A DNA stretch of 64,000 nt from Mycolicibacterium nivoides (GCF_003855255.1 NZ_CP034072.1:4213920-4277919); one strand, 5' to 3'. Positions 59,201 through 62,824 are shown, counted from the stretch's first letter. The notes: generated by a model not told the origin, from the letters alone. A program made the numbers and translations.

Positions 59201-62043
59201 CTGACGACTGCTCGGCCGTGGCCGCCGAATTCCGACGCATCGAAGGCCAACAGCATCGGCGCGTCGACCCCGGCCTCCTGAGCGCGGGCTTGCGCGTCGG
59301 CGAACGAGCTCTGGATCCGGTCCAGCCGAGCCAGCATTCGGCTCTGACTGCGGGTCAACCGCTGGCCGCTGTCCCGCCAATCCTGCAATTGCCGGCGTTG
59401 TGCCTCCAGCAGTTGGGTGTTGGCCGCATGGCGGGCCGCCGGCGGGATGCCCTCCGCATTCCCGATGTGCTGCGGGTGCATGTCGATCAGGGCGCGCTGC
59501 TCGGCGCCCGTCAGCCCGGTCCACCAGGTCGCGTTGGCGCGGGCCCGGGCGTCCGCTGATTCCATCAGCCCCAGCGGGTTTCGCAGGTCACCGGCATCGA
59601 CCGGGGGCACGCGTTTCGCGAGTGCCTGGTCGGCGATCTGGCTCTGGGGTATGACATGTCGCCACTGCTCACCCGGCGCTTGGTCCTGCGTGCCCTGTAC
59701 GTCGCCCACCGCGATCGCCGCGGCGAGATCATCGGGTCGGGACCCGAGCTCGTTCACCGGATTACCCTGTGCGTCAAGGTAACCGACGGCGGTCACCGAC
59801 ACCGCACTCTCACCCCACGATGGCGGCCAGCCCTGCCGCTCCCCGCGGTGCAGCAGATATACGTCCCTACCGTCGAAGACCGCGACGTAGGCATGCCCGC
59901 CCTGGCGCTGCCCGTTGCCCGCCCATGCCGACGTGATGACCGCGGCCGAGCCGGGTTCCATGCCCCGCAGCGTGGCCTCGATCTCGCCGTAGGTGGCGAA
60001 GTCCGCTCCCGAGTCGGTGGCTTCGTACAACGCCCGCGCGGGCATTCCGGTGGACGACGGCTCCCCGGCAACCGGGTAGTCCCGGCCGAAGTGCGCCGAC
60101 AGATCATCGGCAGCGTCGAGCACACAATTCTGGTCGCCACGCGTCGGAACCGAGACCTGCTCGCCGGTGTTCGGCGCGTTGTTCTGGTTCGTGTCCCGCG
60201 CGGTCTCCTGGATCCGCGCGGCCGGGACTCCCGCGGCCTGCGATTCCGGCCCAGCGGGCTGAGCTGTCGGAGGAGTCTGCTTCGGCTCGACGGGCTTCGA
60301 ATCAGATTTCGTCGCAGCCGGTTTGGTCGCTTGCTCGGGTGTGTTGGTTGTGGTCGTGGGTGTGGTGGTCGTGGGTGTGGTGGTCGTGGTCGTCGGCGTT
60401 GAGGTGACCGGTGCCGGCGAGGTGGCGGGCGATACCGTGCTCGGCGACGACGGAGCTTCGGCAGGTGCCTGTGCGATGTCTGCGACCTCGGGAGCAGCTT
60501 GTGCGCCTTCGACGTGCTGCGCACCCTGGACGTCGGAAGTCGCATCGACCTGTCCCGCATCGACCGACACTGGTTCGGCAGCTACTGCGGCGTGTGGCAC
60601 GTCCGTCGTCGAGACATTCGCCGCCGGGTCGGCGGCATCCTGGTCCGGGCTGAGCATGGCCGTGTGTGCGGGCTGATCCGCGGCGATGTCGGCCGAATCG
60701 CTGTTGTCGTGCTCCGACTTTGACGGCTCGTGCTGCTCATCCCGGTCGGCGGGCACATGTTGGCTTTCGGTGTCGGTATCGGCGTTGGTATCGGTATCGG
60801 CGTCGGCTTTGTCGGGTGCCTCGTCGGAGTCCTGATCCGTGGACTCGTCGAGCGCACCGTGACGTTCCCCGTTCTTGGAAGTCGCCTTCGAATCGGACTG
60901 CGGTGTCGTGTTGTTCGTCTGGCCACTGCTTCCGCGCCCGGTTCCCGCCTTGGCCGGTGCGGCCGACTGTCCGGTGGAATCGTTCTGCGGAGTTCGGTTG
61001 GCTGTGGTCTCACCGTCGTCGTCGGTGTCCTGCTGGCCGGTGTCCAGCCTCCCGTCCGGATTCTCACCACGCAGACCGACATTCGGAGCATCGGGCCGTG
61101 CCGGACCCGCCGGATTCGTCTGGTTGCCCTGCTGAGGTGCATGGCCTCCGCCGATGCCTTTCAGACCGCCGATGCTCGTGCTGGTGGAACTGGCGAGGAT
61201 CGAGATCGTGTCGAACTCGCCACCGACCGACAACGTGCCGGCTACGTTGCCCGACACGCCGGCGGTGAACATGGTGGTCGCGCCCTTGGTCGCCGCCATG
61301 AACCGGTTGCGGGCAGGTCCGAGCCCGTGCGCGACCGGGACAGCGGTGGCTCCACCGGCTCCACCACCGACCGTCGAAGCGATCGCGGTCTGTTTGAACC
61401 GGTCCCACCGGTAGTCGGCGTGTCCGTTGTTGGCCTGGATGCCCTGGACGATCCCCTCTTGAAGCAGGCCCTGCCCGAGCTCCTCGAAGGATTCCTGGAT
61501 GGTTTCGTGCAGGAGCCGTTTCATCATCGTCTTGGTCAGCAGTTCGGCCATCTTCTCGCCGATACGCCGGATCGCCCACGCGACGAGCGCACGTATCCAC
61601 GCCATCGTGGTTGTCTCGATGACGGGAATCGCCGCTGTCGACGCTCCGAGCGTCGTGCTGGACATGGCCAGGCTGTAGGAGATTTCGGCGGCGGCGAGAG
61701 CCAGTCCGACGATGATCGACAGCTTGCTGTATTCGATCTCGGAGCTGAAGTTGGTGGCGCCCTCACCCATCCCCGAAATGCCTTGGGCGAGTTTCTCCAC
61801 TGTGTAATCGCCGTCGAACAGCATGGCGAACTGCTTCTCCGCGGCATCGGCGGTGTCGCCGAACAGAACCGACATCGTCTCACCGCGGACCCTGCTCAGG
61901 TCCGGGATGAGGTCCTGAAGTGCCTCGGCCGCGGCTTGATAGTGCTCGCCGATGCGGCGGGTGCGGGTTTCACTGCCTTGCGGCCACTCACCGCCCGCGA
62001 GATATGACACCCATTGGAGCTCGGGTGGGATCTGGATGTCCAC
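41236..62043 (-). CDS. Giant 6,935-residue ESX-type polymorphic multi-effector protein
   Basis: One uninterrupted frame from GTG 62043 to TGA 41236. Residue order: helical head (1-295), Thr/Asp/Pro-rich linker (296-635), papain-fold PL1 (640-765), DUF1023 hydrolase-like 1-5 (about 800-3000), PL2 (3010-3155), truncated DUF1023-6 (3160-3345), GDPD (3348-3590), DUF1023-7 (3600-4035), PL3 (4045-4180), GNAT1 (4210-4440), PL4 (4465-4605), GNAT2-5 (4635-5590), PL5 (5598-5735), DUF1023-8 (5745-6170), PL6 (6183-6325), GNAT6 (6335-6570), three helical repeats (6580-6900) and an acidic tail. The head and the WXG/YbaB neighbours point to T7SS export. Effector roles against rival cells or hosts are inferred. 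A 20.8-kb open frame across repeats could not survive by chance. Confidence 0.92.
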   Translation of the reverse strand: MDIQIPPELQWVSYLAGGEWPQGSETRTRRIGEHYQAAAEALQDLIPDLSRVRGETMSVLFGDTADAAEKQFAMLFDGDYTVEKLAQGISGMGEGATNFSSEIEYSKLSIIVGLALAAAEISYSLAMSSTTLGASTAAIPVIETTTMAWIRALVAWAIRRIGEKMAELLTKTMMKRLLHETIQESFEELGQGLLQEGIVQGIQANNGHADYRWDRFKQTAIASTVGGGAGGATAVPVAHGLGPARNRFMAATKGATTMFTAGVSGNVAGTLSVGGEFDTISILASSTSTSIGGLKGIGGGHAPQQGNQTNPAGPARPDAPNVGLRGENPDGRLDTGQQDTDDDGETTANRTPQNDSTGQSAAPAKAGTGRGSSGQTNNTTPQSDSKATSKNGERHGALDESTDQDSDEAPDKADADTDTNADTDTESQHVPADRDEQHEPSKSEHDNSDSADIAADQPAHTAMLSPDQDAADPAANVSTTDVPHAAVAAEPVSVDAGQVDATSDVQGAQHVEGAQAAPEVADIAQAPAEAPSSPSTVSPATSPAPVTSTPTTTTTTPTTTTPTTTTNTPEQATKPAATKSDSKPVEPKQTPPTAQPAGPESQAAGVPAARIQETARDTNQNNAPNTGEQVSVPTRGDQNCVLDAADDLSAHFGRDYPVAGEPSSTGMPARALYEATDSGADFATYGEIEATLRGMEPGSAAVITSAWAGNGQRQGGHAYVAVFDGRDVYLLHRGERQGWPPSWGESAVSVTAVGYLDAQGNPVNELGSRPDDLAAAIAVGDVQGTQDQAPGEQWRHVIPQSQIADQALAKRVPPVDAGDLRNPLGLMESADARARANATWWTGLTGAEQRALIDMHPQHIGNAEGIPPAARHAANTQLLEAQRRQLQDWRDSGQRLTRSQSRMLARLDRIQSSFADAQARAQEAGVDAPMLLAFDASEFGGHGRAVVSFGADPYRADSVSWHVPGQGTTIDRIGACMDGALSHLQATLQANPGQSAASIAWLGYDAPSGWSGWRVAGHGSAREGGAVLYSDIRAFNAGRDTVAADGSHFTDNHIFAHGYGSTAVSYAGRDGRLANDIRTVTLTDSPGAGPVRRAAEFGIGADNVYVASTSRDVPAALAGRTPIAELSLGVDPWAEAFGANRGTHTQLEPSSETDTPALEPVAPAVQSTREIADDALAQRDPPVSAGDVVNPLGVAEDARTRAEANVRWWAGLTDEQRQALIETYPTRIGNSEGIPPAARDLANRTALQMARDHVQQKLDRGEKLTKPEKNHLLRMNRLDAALQQMGREAAEAGLDAPLVLAFDPPAFGGDGRAVVSFGADPYQADSVSWLVPGFATTIDKLEGNMRNALNHLQSTLQENPTLAATSIAWIGYDAPNDSATPRVARPTLARQGAEILYSDIRAFNAARDTVAGDGSHFRGNHIFAHSYGSTTASYAGRNGRLANDIRTVTLLGSPGAGPMRHARDFGIGADNVFVASSSLDPVTGLGGRTAGENGRFFGRGLGLDPAMDTFGAVRVTAQFPASMNDGGSVGTHRSYYRYMDGDTDPRVRTESLANFGRIAAGHPERLHLEGHRTVVDGRTVEPAAGRALRLDGDIDTHQPGEPRRWNPRWHPGEVEPSAAQVAADQALGQRIPPVGIKDLVTPLGNEPQAVARARANAAWWSGLGEQQRADLIEAYPFQIGNAEGIPAADRDMANRRVLQRYLDRAAGIQAQIDAGTQPNDTQLDFLLRVNRLESALQRAHVAAQQAGVGEPLVLAFDPPAFGGDGRVLVSFGVDPYVADSVSWYVPGMGSQINKLDYIMHCALNILQSTQTENPSISAASIAWLGYDAPNDSATVRVGSTKLAEAGGDILHADISAFNATRDAFAGDGSHFTGNHIFGHSYGSTTTGYAGRGGRLGEHVSTITLLGSPGVGPLQSASDFGIDPRNVFVASSSRDFVTGIGGRTPDSHGRWGRGLGTDPAMDTFGAQRIRAEFPASMDRKDTTATHNAYFDFQETDGPGTRQWLVTPANAVRSESLANVGRIASGHTERLDLEPHRTMAERPGRFFGTRRETVEPAGARNNNQGRNWWNPRWRDADIEVDPRHAVTEPTWTPSSGETQHTATRAVADAALAQRVPPAGAADLVNPLGRAGDAVARARGNAVWWSGLTDAQRQALIESYPSRIGNAEGIPPAARDAANRLAIKRFRDHVQSMIDRGVRPGKNDLANLLRVNRLDLALQAAAANAAQAGVGGPMVLSLDPFEFGGDGRAVVSFGADPYQADSVSWLVPGFATTVDKLEGNMRNALNHVQSTMREDPTLAATSIAWIGYDAPNGAASGRVLSPALARAGAEILYSDIRAFNVARDTVAGDGSRFNGNHIFGHSYGSTTVSYAGRGARLANDVRTVTLLGSPGAGPMHHASQFGLDPGNVFVASSSRDPVTGFGGRRAEQNGRFAGRGLGMDPAMDEFGAVRVTSEFPASMNTASTVGTHKSYYHHVSEGDGPPVRTESLANSGRIAAGRTDRLDLEGHRRVVDGRTVDPAAGRPLRLDGDTQAEHEGPRRPWNPRWRAGEIEPSVARVVADEALGQRIPPLAVDDLAHPLGREPQAVARARNNAAWWSGLSQEQQQALLQEYPQQIGNAEGIPAAVRDTANREMLRRHAERAAAVQAKVDAGQDPGNRDLDFLRRINRLETTMQRAEVAAQQAGVGHPLLLALDLGAFGGDGRALVSFGVDPYTAESVSWYVPGLGSQLDKLDYIMHCALNILQSTRTENPSLSAASIAWLGYDAPNDSASARVARPGLARAGGEMLYTDISTFNAVHDAFAGDGSHFNGNHVFGHSYGSTTTGYAGANGRLAPHITTVTLIGSPGAGPLQQASDFGISTDRVFVASSSRDFVTGLGGRTSDSQGRFGIGLGTDPAMDTFGGQRISAEFPASMDRKDTLTTHNAYFDHLETDGPGTRQWLVTPSHAVRTESLTNIGRIAAGNYDDVHTEPHRTVDENGSRTVEPAAGRPVMRLDDDPGVFHPTDTHNRNAIPRWTRGNDCAQVLAGEVSARTGRDIQLDTAPSRRGTPARAMFKAFGSSADFATYAQIEETLLGRPSGSMAVIASRWSGGQPVGHAYMAVNIDGRVYLFDPHTRQYSGWPPHWGQDAVTQTAVGYLHSNGDPVQRGRWHNQFAAAAIGRVQGLPDGLAQGNIDNRPAADRDAANRALLQHYRDRADHIRTKLDQFGPATREERAFLERVDRLDLAVRQADADAARAGLEAPLVLALDTSAFSGGGHAVISFGADPYHATSVTWQTARGSIEQLGTVTVRALDGLQTSNGAHDAAAIAWIGDTGALHRDLAAFHATRQTLGEPGPFTGNHVVTQAGPPVRSESGTQVVAHRGASHDFPEQTRAAYTEALRQGAGALECDVRLTKDGELVLIHDKTVDRTSNGTGRVGDMTLAELQALDFDGHGILTLDEFIQLAQDAERPVTLFIETKHPAQQGLKIEREVVAALERHGLANPGPDQLVKAAVISFYPDALVRVRMAAPNVPTVLLGPSARYLAGIVGATAIGPSIETLRNNPELVGAAAARGLATYCWTVNNEADVQFARDLGVDWVATDHPGRTGNMLGDTPTRSSTEHESSVTAPEPALSETVRQVADDALARRIPPVRPDELRNPMGPAEEASARAANNARWWSGLTEEQRSAVIETYPQHIGNAEGISAADRDRANRNVLQQMREQADAVQSKADRGERLSGAEKKFLRRMDKLDLALRKAAVDAAQAGVDGPLLLAFDASEFGGDGRAVLSYGADPYTADSVSWHVPGVGTTMDSLLGFNTTSALNHLQAVQQENPGLSAASIAWVGYDAPSGWSTLRAAGHGMARTGGDILYSDITAFNAARDTLADDGSHFTGNHVFGYSYGSTTTGYAGQNGRLAGQVRTVSLVGSPGAGPVRTAGEFGIGADNVFVASSSRDVVTALGGRTSASNGRILGIGLGTDPAMDSFGAVRVTAEPPASMNRPLTGGTHHAYFLNTEATTNLGRVAAGHPDRVVAEQRRTEMGRSRQQPLLRTVEPAGDRVGGRRFWNALWRRPPNCAVTVSEELSSLFGRKFGLDATPSRRGVPARALFQAVGSDATFATYGEVEARLLGDPSLRVAVLTSQWTGGRQSGHAYLAVKVDGRVQLYDPHTRQYSPWPPHWGQHAVTQTAVGYLRTNGDPVGPMTADVPLQLDAADAVGNVQGPQRDPGLSRQQAEYRAQDPATRVVDTRYAEPLGDVVDNASDHARVQQLARDLSGVYGPYRIQLKAENLTDVVLLSGDIFDGNKKIGTISRQFNRDPDGTLVAAHTGLVITDENLRGKGFSKALTSELERFYVRSGIDRIELTTHDKGGFAWARRGYAWDPRPVQIQESLDRVKQSARELREIVSDEGKELLDQVVQQLDPSNPRLPEPIDLANLATTAEPNLGQLLLDGTGAVYGRNGVHYVKYLDPASVAPARTGLKGWLQNLFGRDPTSRAALDNCAYGVAGELSRIYPGRFDLSVAPTSTGVPAWALFRAADSTSQFATYADIEAELLGRPAGSSAIVVSRWAADGGRQGGHAYLAVTDGRRVQLYDPRTRQYSPWPPHWGENAVDRTAVGYLDENGDPLNRIGDAPQQISLHAADSVGDVKGHPAADDFPARQQEYRAQDPTTRRVDSTYAQPLGQIVDSFDADQVQQLAADLSGVYGPYRVEMFRAVADERTGEVIIGGAIISGDEEIGFTQQTYVRDRDGNLVAHQNVVDIPNKAFRGKGFAKALVAQLEQYYAISGVDRIELRTEQDGGYAWARQGFSWNPDPAKLRASVDNVRNSALRLRGQVSPEAQAVLDDVMRRLDPSRPDLPEPIDLAALATKQEPHLGRDLLTDTYWSGVKYLGAEAVGDAQGILHAEPLGDVISESMDQGRAQRLADDLSGVYGPYRVQFSGEALPNALQLTGEIFSGDRRIGEIDRIFIRDESGKLVANHNEMTIEDEAFRGKGFSKAFLSAFDVYYTRSGVDRIELLAVRDGAYASARRGFSWDLRPDELQESLDSVKGAAQRLLSSVTPEARAVLEEVIGRLEPGHPRLPEPADLASLTAEGHPELGRELLRRAAWYGIRYIDEIAGSPADAVGDVQGHPDDGDFLDRQRQYRAQDPADRAVDSRYAEPVGDVVDNASDPQRVHQLAADLSGVYGPFRVELQRVPDEATGIAGYIMSAGKQIGMIYWSYHRDAAGKLVAEHGMIEITSASHRGKGFSKALAKQLEPLYAHSGVERIEMEAAWDGAYAWASWGFSWAPDPVKLQSSLDSIRNSAQKLQAQVGPEAQAVLDEVVQRLHPDHPRLPEPLDLARLSAPGHPDLGQKLLTNTNWHAVRYLDVEAVDSVGDVQGHPGEPDFAQQQQEYRSQDPATRRADTRYAEQLREVVDSFDREDVRQLAEDLSGRYGPYHVEFSPERIVGGERFTLYGLIRSGDTEIGYLSRQFSRDEDGNLVVENTIIRIENKEYRGRDFSKALTSELEQYYVRSGVDRIELVSKWQGSNAWSRRGFTWSTDLYHLDQSLNEIKDAALRLRPHVATEAQAVLDGIVTRLEVGHPRLPEPIDLAILATAEEPELGRKLLNNTSVHFVKYLPSPAVAETQTPGQNCAHGVADVLSARYGRPFRVEVEPSRTGVPARALYEAVGSSSRFASYDQVEASLRRLGDGSSAVLTSRWTGGRSGGHAYLAVNDGGEIYLIDPATGERTGWPPHWGQGAVDRTAVGYLDGNGDPVNPLHDVPLRLGTADSVGDVKGLPAADPPSPAQLADEALAQRTPPVGIADLVGSAGDPGTAVETARANATWWKGLSADQRQALIAAYPVQIGNAEGIPPLARHEANTRVLHDWLSYRDGLQAKLDSDIRLGYEKKLELLRINSIEAALERGAVAARRAGVDGPYLLRLDTNAFHGAGMAVVGFGVDPYLAESVVWNVPGRGMTIQELGPGMGTALNHASSALLENPTASVSSMTWIGYDTMLDDGGQTGGDALFNDIRAFNAGRTAWSEGDTRFSNNHVFGHCQGSTVAGHAGDNARLDGEIRTVTLYGSPGLGPMNHAGEFGSGVDVYVATASTDPFTRHGGTTPGSRGDFRDGYGVDPTMDFFGAQRITSEFPLTAMTRGGDYDIHNFYSTFVDKDAGVRNESLANFGRVIVGHIERIQFEAHRTLVTNSDQAAKVRDPAAMRSAQLDDVAPPVADPADNCAYGVADVLSHRYGRAFRIAAKVSPSGVAARSLFEALGSSAEFASYAEVAERLKQLGPGSSAVLASRWSGVRQGGHAYLAVNDGGEIYLVDRRSGERAGWPPHWGQVAVDRTAVGYLDSDGNPVDPLGDVALQLAAADAVGDVRGLPGEPDFVRRQQEYRSQDRTTRKVDTSFAEPLSGLVDHPDPARGQQFADDLSGVYGPYRLELEAEAVPGSDRVALSGVILNGDTEIGSIDWSFDRDDDGNLVAYNGLLSIDSGQYRGHGFSKALTSELERYFVRCGVDRIELVSDWQGSNAWARRGFTWGPDLHHLQGALDQIKMRAQDLRDLVSPEAKSVLDAMVARLEVDHPRLPEPIDLANLTTTEEPDLGRRLLEGTSIDFVKHLPIAEGDPLMRLGVPVHTPGTLSMAEATTLFSDGELRMHELNEQLIGEGVSAEERARQLSELRNSLRTWTYQLMSNRDAAEFLSRNTTTPTFEDLVARNAERGLTGDAIYEAIVDTSIHSRLAPGSLSDIETGAIYSQFELGLRALSEQMVRDGVDIEDRARTLAGLRSSLRAWTRELMENRPAADWLSANESNPSFEDLVARYERKGLSGDGVYQAIIDGATHSHYAAGTLSDEETRTVYTTYELRMRELRDQLLRDGVGAEERARTMYGMRATIRSWTRSLMSDRQLAEWLNENEPNPTFDELVERNRAKGRVGDEIYEAIVASSTRSRGSVNAGLGIDPDNPPDLPPMRGPDDDRPQDQEEDTT
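41350..42290 (-). repeat. Giant protein: three C-terminal helical repeats of about 104 residues
   Basis: Each unit reads T/SLS..E....Y/F....LR.L..Q, then G V...ERAR...GLR...R.WTR.LM.NR.AA.WL..NE.NP.FEDLV.R....GL.GD.IY.AI. Unit starts are near 42260, 41945 and 41633 (period about 312 bp). I do not recognise the family. As the C-terminal end of a polymorphic toxin it may itself be an effector, or a binding module for the immunity protein. Confidence 0.65.
42335..43050 (-). other. Giant protein: GNAT-like domain 6
   Basis: Same layout as GNAT1-5: GVYGPYRLELEAEAV, YRGHGFSKALTSELE and DRIELVSDWQGSNAWARRGFTW, then LPEPIDLANLT. The loop has RGHGF. Confidence 0.66.
43055..43500 (-). other. Giant protein: papain-fold domain PL6
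   Basis: Cys in DNCAYGVADVLS, His in GGHAYLAVNDGG and Asp in YLVDRRSGERAGW. All catalytic positions are kept. Confidence 0.73.
43510..44815 (-). other. Giant protein: DUF1023 domain 8 with Cys at the nucleophile site
   Basis: A full-length unit (PPVGIADLVGSAG onward) with WIGYDTM and GSPGLGP. The elbow reads FGHCQGSTVAG, so the Ser of GHSYG is replaced by Cys (TGC, near 44029) and Tyr by Gln. It is the most diverged copy. Confidence 0.78.
44830..45255 (-). other. Giant protein: papain-fold domain PL5
   Basis: Cys in QNCAHGVADVLS, His in GGHAYLAVNDGG and Asp in YLIDPATGERTGW. All catalytic positions are kept; this is the copy closest to the Tox-PL consensus. Confidence 0.75.
45270..48190 (-). 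repeat. Giant protein: four tandem GNAT-like domains (GNAT2-5)
   Basis: Loop motifs are FRGKGFAKAL (about 47840), FRGKGFSKAF (47160), HRGKGFSKAL (46410) and YRGRDFSKAL (45650). Each is followed by a DRIEL-type strand, a WARxGFSW-type segment and a helical tail with LPEP.DLA. The last copy has RGRDF, so its loop lacks the second Gly and may not bind acetyl-CoA well. Copies are joined by the V-G-D-V-Q-G-H-P linker. Confidence 0.68.
48200..48655 (-). other. Giant protein: papain-fold domain PL4
   Basis: Cys in LDNCAYGVAGEL, His in GGHAYLAVTDG and Asp in QLYDPRTRQYSPW. All catalytic positions are kept. Confidence 0.72.
48720..49475 (-). other. Giant protein: GNAT-like domain 1
   Basis: Pattern DLSGVYGPYRIQL, then the acetyl-CoA loop LRGKGFSKALTSELE and DRIELTTHDKGGFAWARRGYAWDP, as in GNAT acetyltransferases (R-x-K-G-x-S loop, then a beta-bulge strand). 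A helical tail ends LPEPIDLANLA. Acetyl transfer is likely by motif; the target is unknown. Confidence 0.68.
49485..49920 (-). other. Giant protein: papain-fold domain PL3
   Basis: Cys in PPNCAVTVSEEL, His in SGHAYLAVK and Asp in QLYDPHTRQYSPW. All catalytic positions are kept. The next linker reads VGNVQG. Confidence 0.72.
49940..51235 (-). other. Giant protein: DUF1023 hydrolase domain 7
   Basis: A full-length unit (PPVRPDELRNPMG to VEPAGD) with the elbow FGYSYGSTTTG and GSPGAGP. It is a type related to unit 1 (LLAFDASEFGGDGRAV, WVGYDAPSGWS). The Ser is present, so it may be active. Confidence 0.8.
51240..52555 (-). other. Giant protein: truncated DUF1023-6 fused to a GDPD domain
   Basis: The first part (to about 52020) has the DUF1023 start (PAADRDAANRALLQHYRDR, SFGADPYHATSV) but breaks off after IAWIGDTG, before the nucleophile elbow. 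A glycerophosphodiester phosphodiesterase follows: VVAHRGASHDFPEQT, GALECDVRLTKDGELVLIHDKTVDRT, LFIETKHP and WVATDHPGR. The metal and catalytic residues (His, Glu-x-Asp, His, Glu-x-Lys) are all present. It would hydrolyse glycerophosphodiesters or related lipid head groups. Confidence 0.85.
52570..53015 (-). other. Giant protein: papain-fold domain PL2
   Basis: Cys in NDCAQVLAGEV, His in VGHAYMAVN and Asp in YLFDPHTRQYSGW. All three catalytic positions are kept, so a Tox-PL (glutamine deamidase-like) activity is possible. Confidence 0.72.
53060..59640 (-). repeat. Giant protein: five tandem DUF1023 alpha/beta hydrolase domains
   Basis: Units begin near 59600, 58495, 57150, 55710 and 54355. 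Each has NPLG, WW.GL...QR.ALI, YP..IGN.EGIP, SFG.DPY, WIGYDAP, the nucleophile elbow (F.HSYGST) and GSPGAGP. Unit 1 is shorter and has AHGYGST, so the Ser is lost. Units 2 and 4 share the GFATTIDKLEGNMRNALNH type; units 3 and 5 share the LDYIMHCALNILQST type. The pattern is A-B-A-B with a dimer period of about 2.79 kb. Confidence 0.82.
59740..60135 (-). other. Giant protein: papain-fold domain PL1 (third catalytic residue changed)
   Basis: The Cys is in QNCVLDAADDL and the His in GGHAYVAVFDG. The expected Asp of the YLxDP motif reads YLLHRGERQG, that is His. The rest of the domain matches the five other PL copies (GMPARALYEA, GWPPSWGESAV, TAVGYL). Tox-PL proteins are cysteine-protease-fold glutamine deamidases; this copy may be inactive or use another acid. 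Confidence 0.7.
60140..61159 (-). other. Giant protein: low-complexity linker with Thr-Pro repeats
   Basis: Residues 296-635, rich in Asp, Thr, Ser, Gln and Ala, with no large hydrophobic residues. It includes an Asp-Thr repeat (TDTNADTDTESQ, near 60780) and a Thr-Pro repeat coded by GTGG/GTCG-type tandem units at 60340-60410. It is probably an unfolded spacer between the export head and the effector array. Confidence 0.75.
61160..62043 (-). other. Giant protein: N-terminal ESX-type head
   Basis: Residues 1-295. Opens with IQIPPELQWVSYLAGGEWPQG and has two long helical parts, a hydrophobic hairpin (LSIIVGLALAAAEISYSLAMS) and an Ala/Gly-rich membrane-like end (TVGGGAGGATAVPVAHG). The same head alone forms the protein at 38140. 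Such heads are thought to dimerise with WXG100-like partners and address the toxin to the T7SS. Confidence 0.8.
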
Positions 62044-62058
62044 GCGGTGTGGTGACCG

Positions 62059-62355
62059 CTACGGCTGGTCTTGCTGTTCGAAGGAGTCCGCGGAGCCCTT
62101 CAAGCCGTCCGAGTAGTAATCGAGCAGGTCGGTCTTGACCGCCACGGACCCGTCGACCCAATCCTTTTGCGCCAGATACCCTCCGCCGCCTTTCGCGAAC
62201 CCGTCACCCATCTTGTCGTCACCCCATGCGGCACCTTCGGCCGCCAGATTGGATTGCAGGGACGACAGCACGTTCTTCATCCTGACGCTGACGTCATTGA
62301 GGTCCTTCGAGGTGGCCCGCAGGTCAGAAGGTCCGACACCGAGTTCGTCAGCCAT
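62059..62355 (-). CDS. WXG100-like protein (EspC type) of the giant effector operon
   Basis: 98 residues with Trp44 in GAAWGDDKMGDGFAKGGGGY, a WxxD/WGD turn. It is a paralogue of the protein at 37398. It lies 15 bp upstream of the giant GTG, so it is likely to be the small dimer partner that presents the head to the T7SS. Confidence 0.85.
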   Translation of the reverse strand: MADELGVGPSDLRATSKDLNDVSVRMKNVLSSLQSNLAAEGAAWGDDKMGDGFAKGGGGYLAQKDWVDGSVAVKTDLLDYYSDGLKGSADSFEQQDQP

Positions 62356-62359
62356 CGAT

Positions 62360-62824
62360 TCAGCTCCTCACGGTGGGGAAGGCGGATTCGTCCCGGTCGT
62401 CGTCCTCTGGCTCGCCCGCTCGGACGACCGCGTCATCGTTGCCGTATACAGCTCTGGTCAGATCGCGCAGATCGGGCGCACTGTCGACGACGTCGGACAG
62501 CGACGGCATCATCCGCCGCCGTTCCTCGATCGGCATCATCAGGGCAGCCGACCGCTGCGCCACGAGTTGCGCGGCGGACTGCGCGGCCTCTGTCACGTGA
62601 CCACCGAGTTCTTCGAGCTCGTACTCATCGAGATAGGTCTCGTCGATCACGGTTTCGACGACATGACCCCGGGCGTCGACGGTCACCTCGACCAGGCCAT
62701 CGGCTGCCTGGGCGCTGGCGGTGAGCTGCGCCTGCTCGCGCTGCACCGCCGCAATATCGGCCATCTGCTCTTGGACCAAGGCAAGCACCTCGGTCATCTG
62801 ATGCCGGAGGGCATCGTTACTCAT
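62360..62824 (-). CDS. YbaB/EbfC-like protein of the giant effector operon
   Basis: 154 residues. N-terminal helix (ALRHQMTEVLALVQEQMADI), hairpin LVEVTVDARGHVVETVIDETYL, C-terminal helix and an acidic extension with MPSLSDVVDSAPDLRDL, shared with 37691. It is the first gene of the operon, 4 bp before the WXG gene. A cytosolic chaperone role is inferred from EspL-like relatives. ATG at 62824; the longer frame to 62911 lacks family match. Confidence 0.83.
   Translation of the reverse strand: MSNDALRHQMTEVLALVQEQMADIAAVQREQAQLTASAQAADGLVEVTVDARGHVVETVIDETYLDEYELEELGGHVTEAAQSAAQLVAQRSAALMMPIEERRRMMPSLSDVVDSAPDLRDLTRAVYGNDDAVVRAGEPEDDDRDESAFPTVRS

Noticed and set aside
41236..62043. Giant gene as a PKS/NRPS megasynthase
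   Set aside because: No ketosynthase, acyltransferase, adenylation, condensation or carrier motifs are present. The modules are hydrolase, papain-fold, GDPD and GNAT types.
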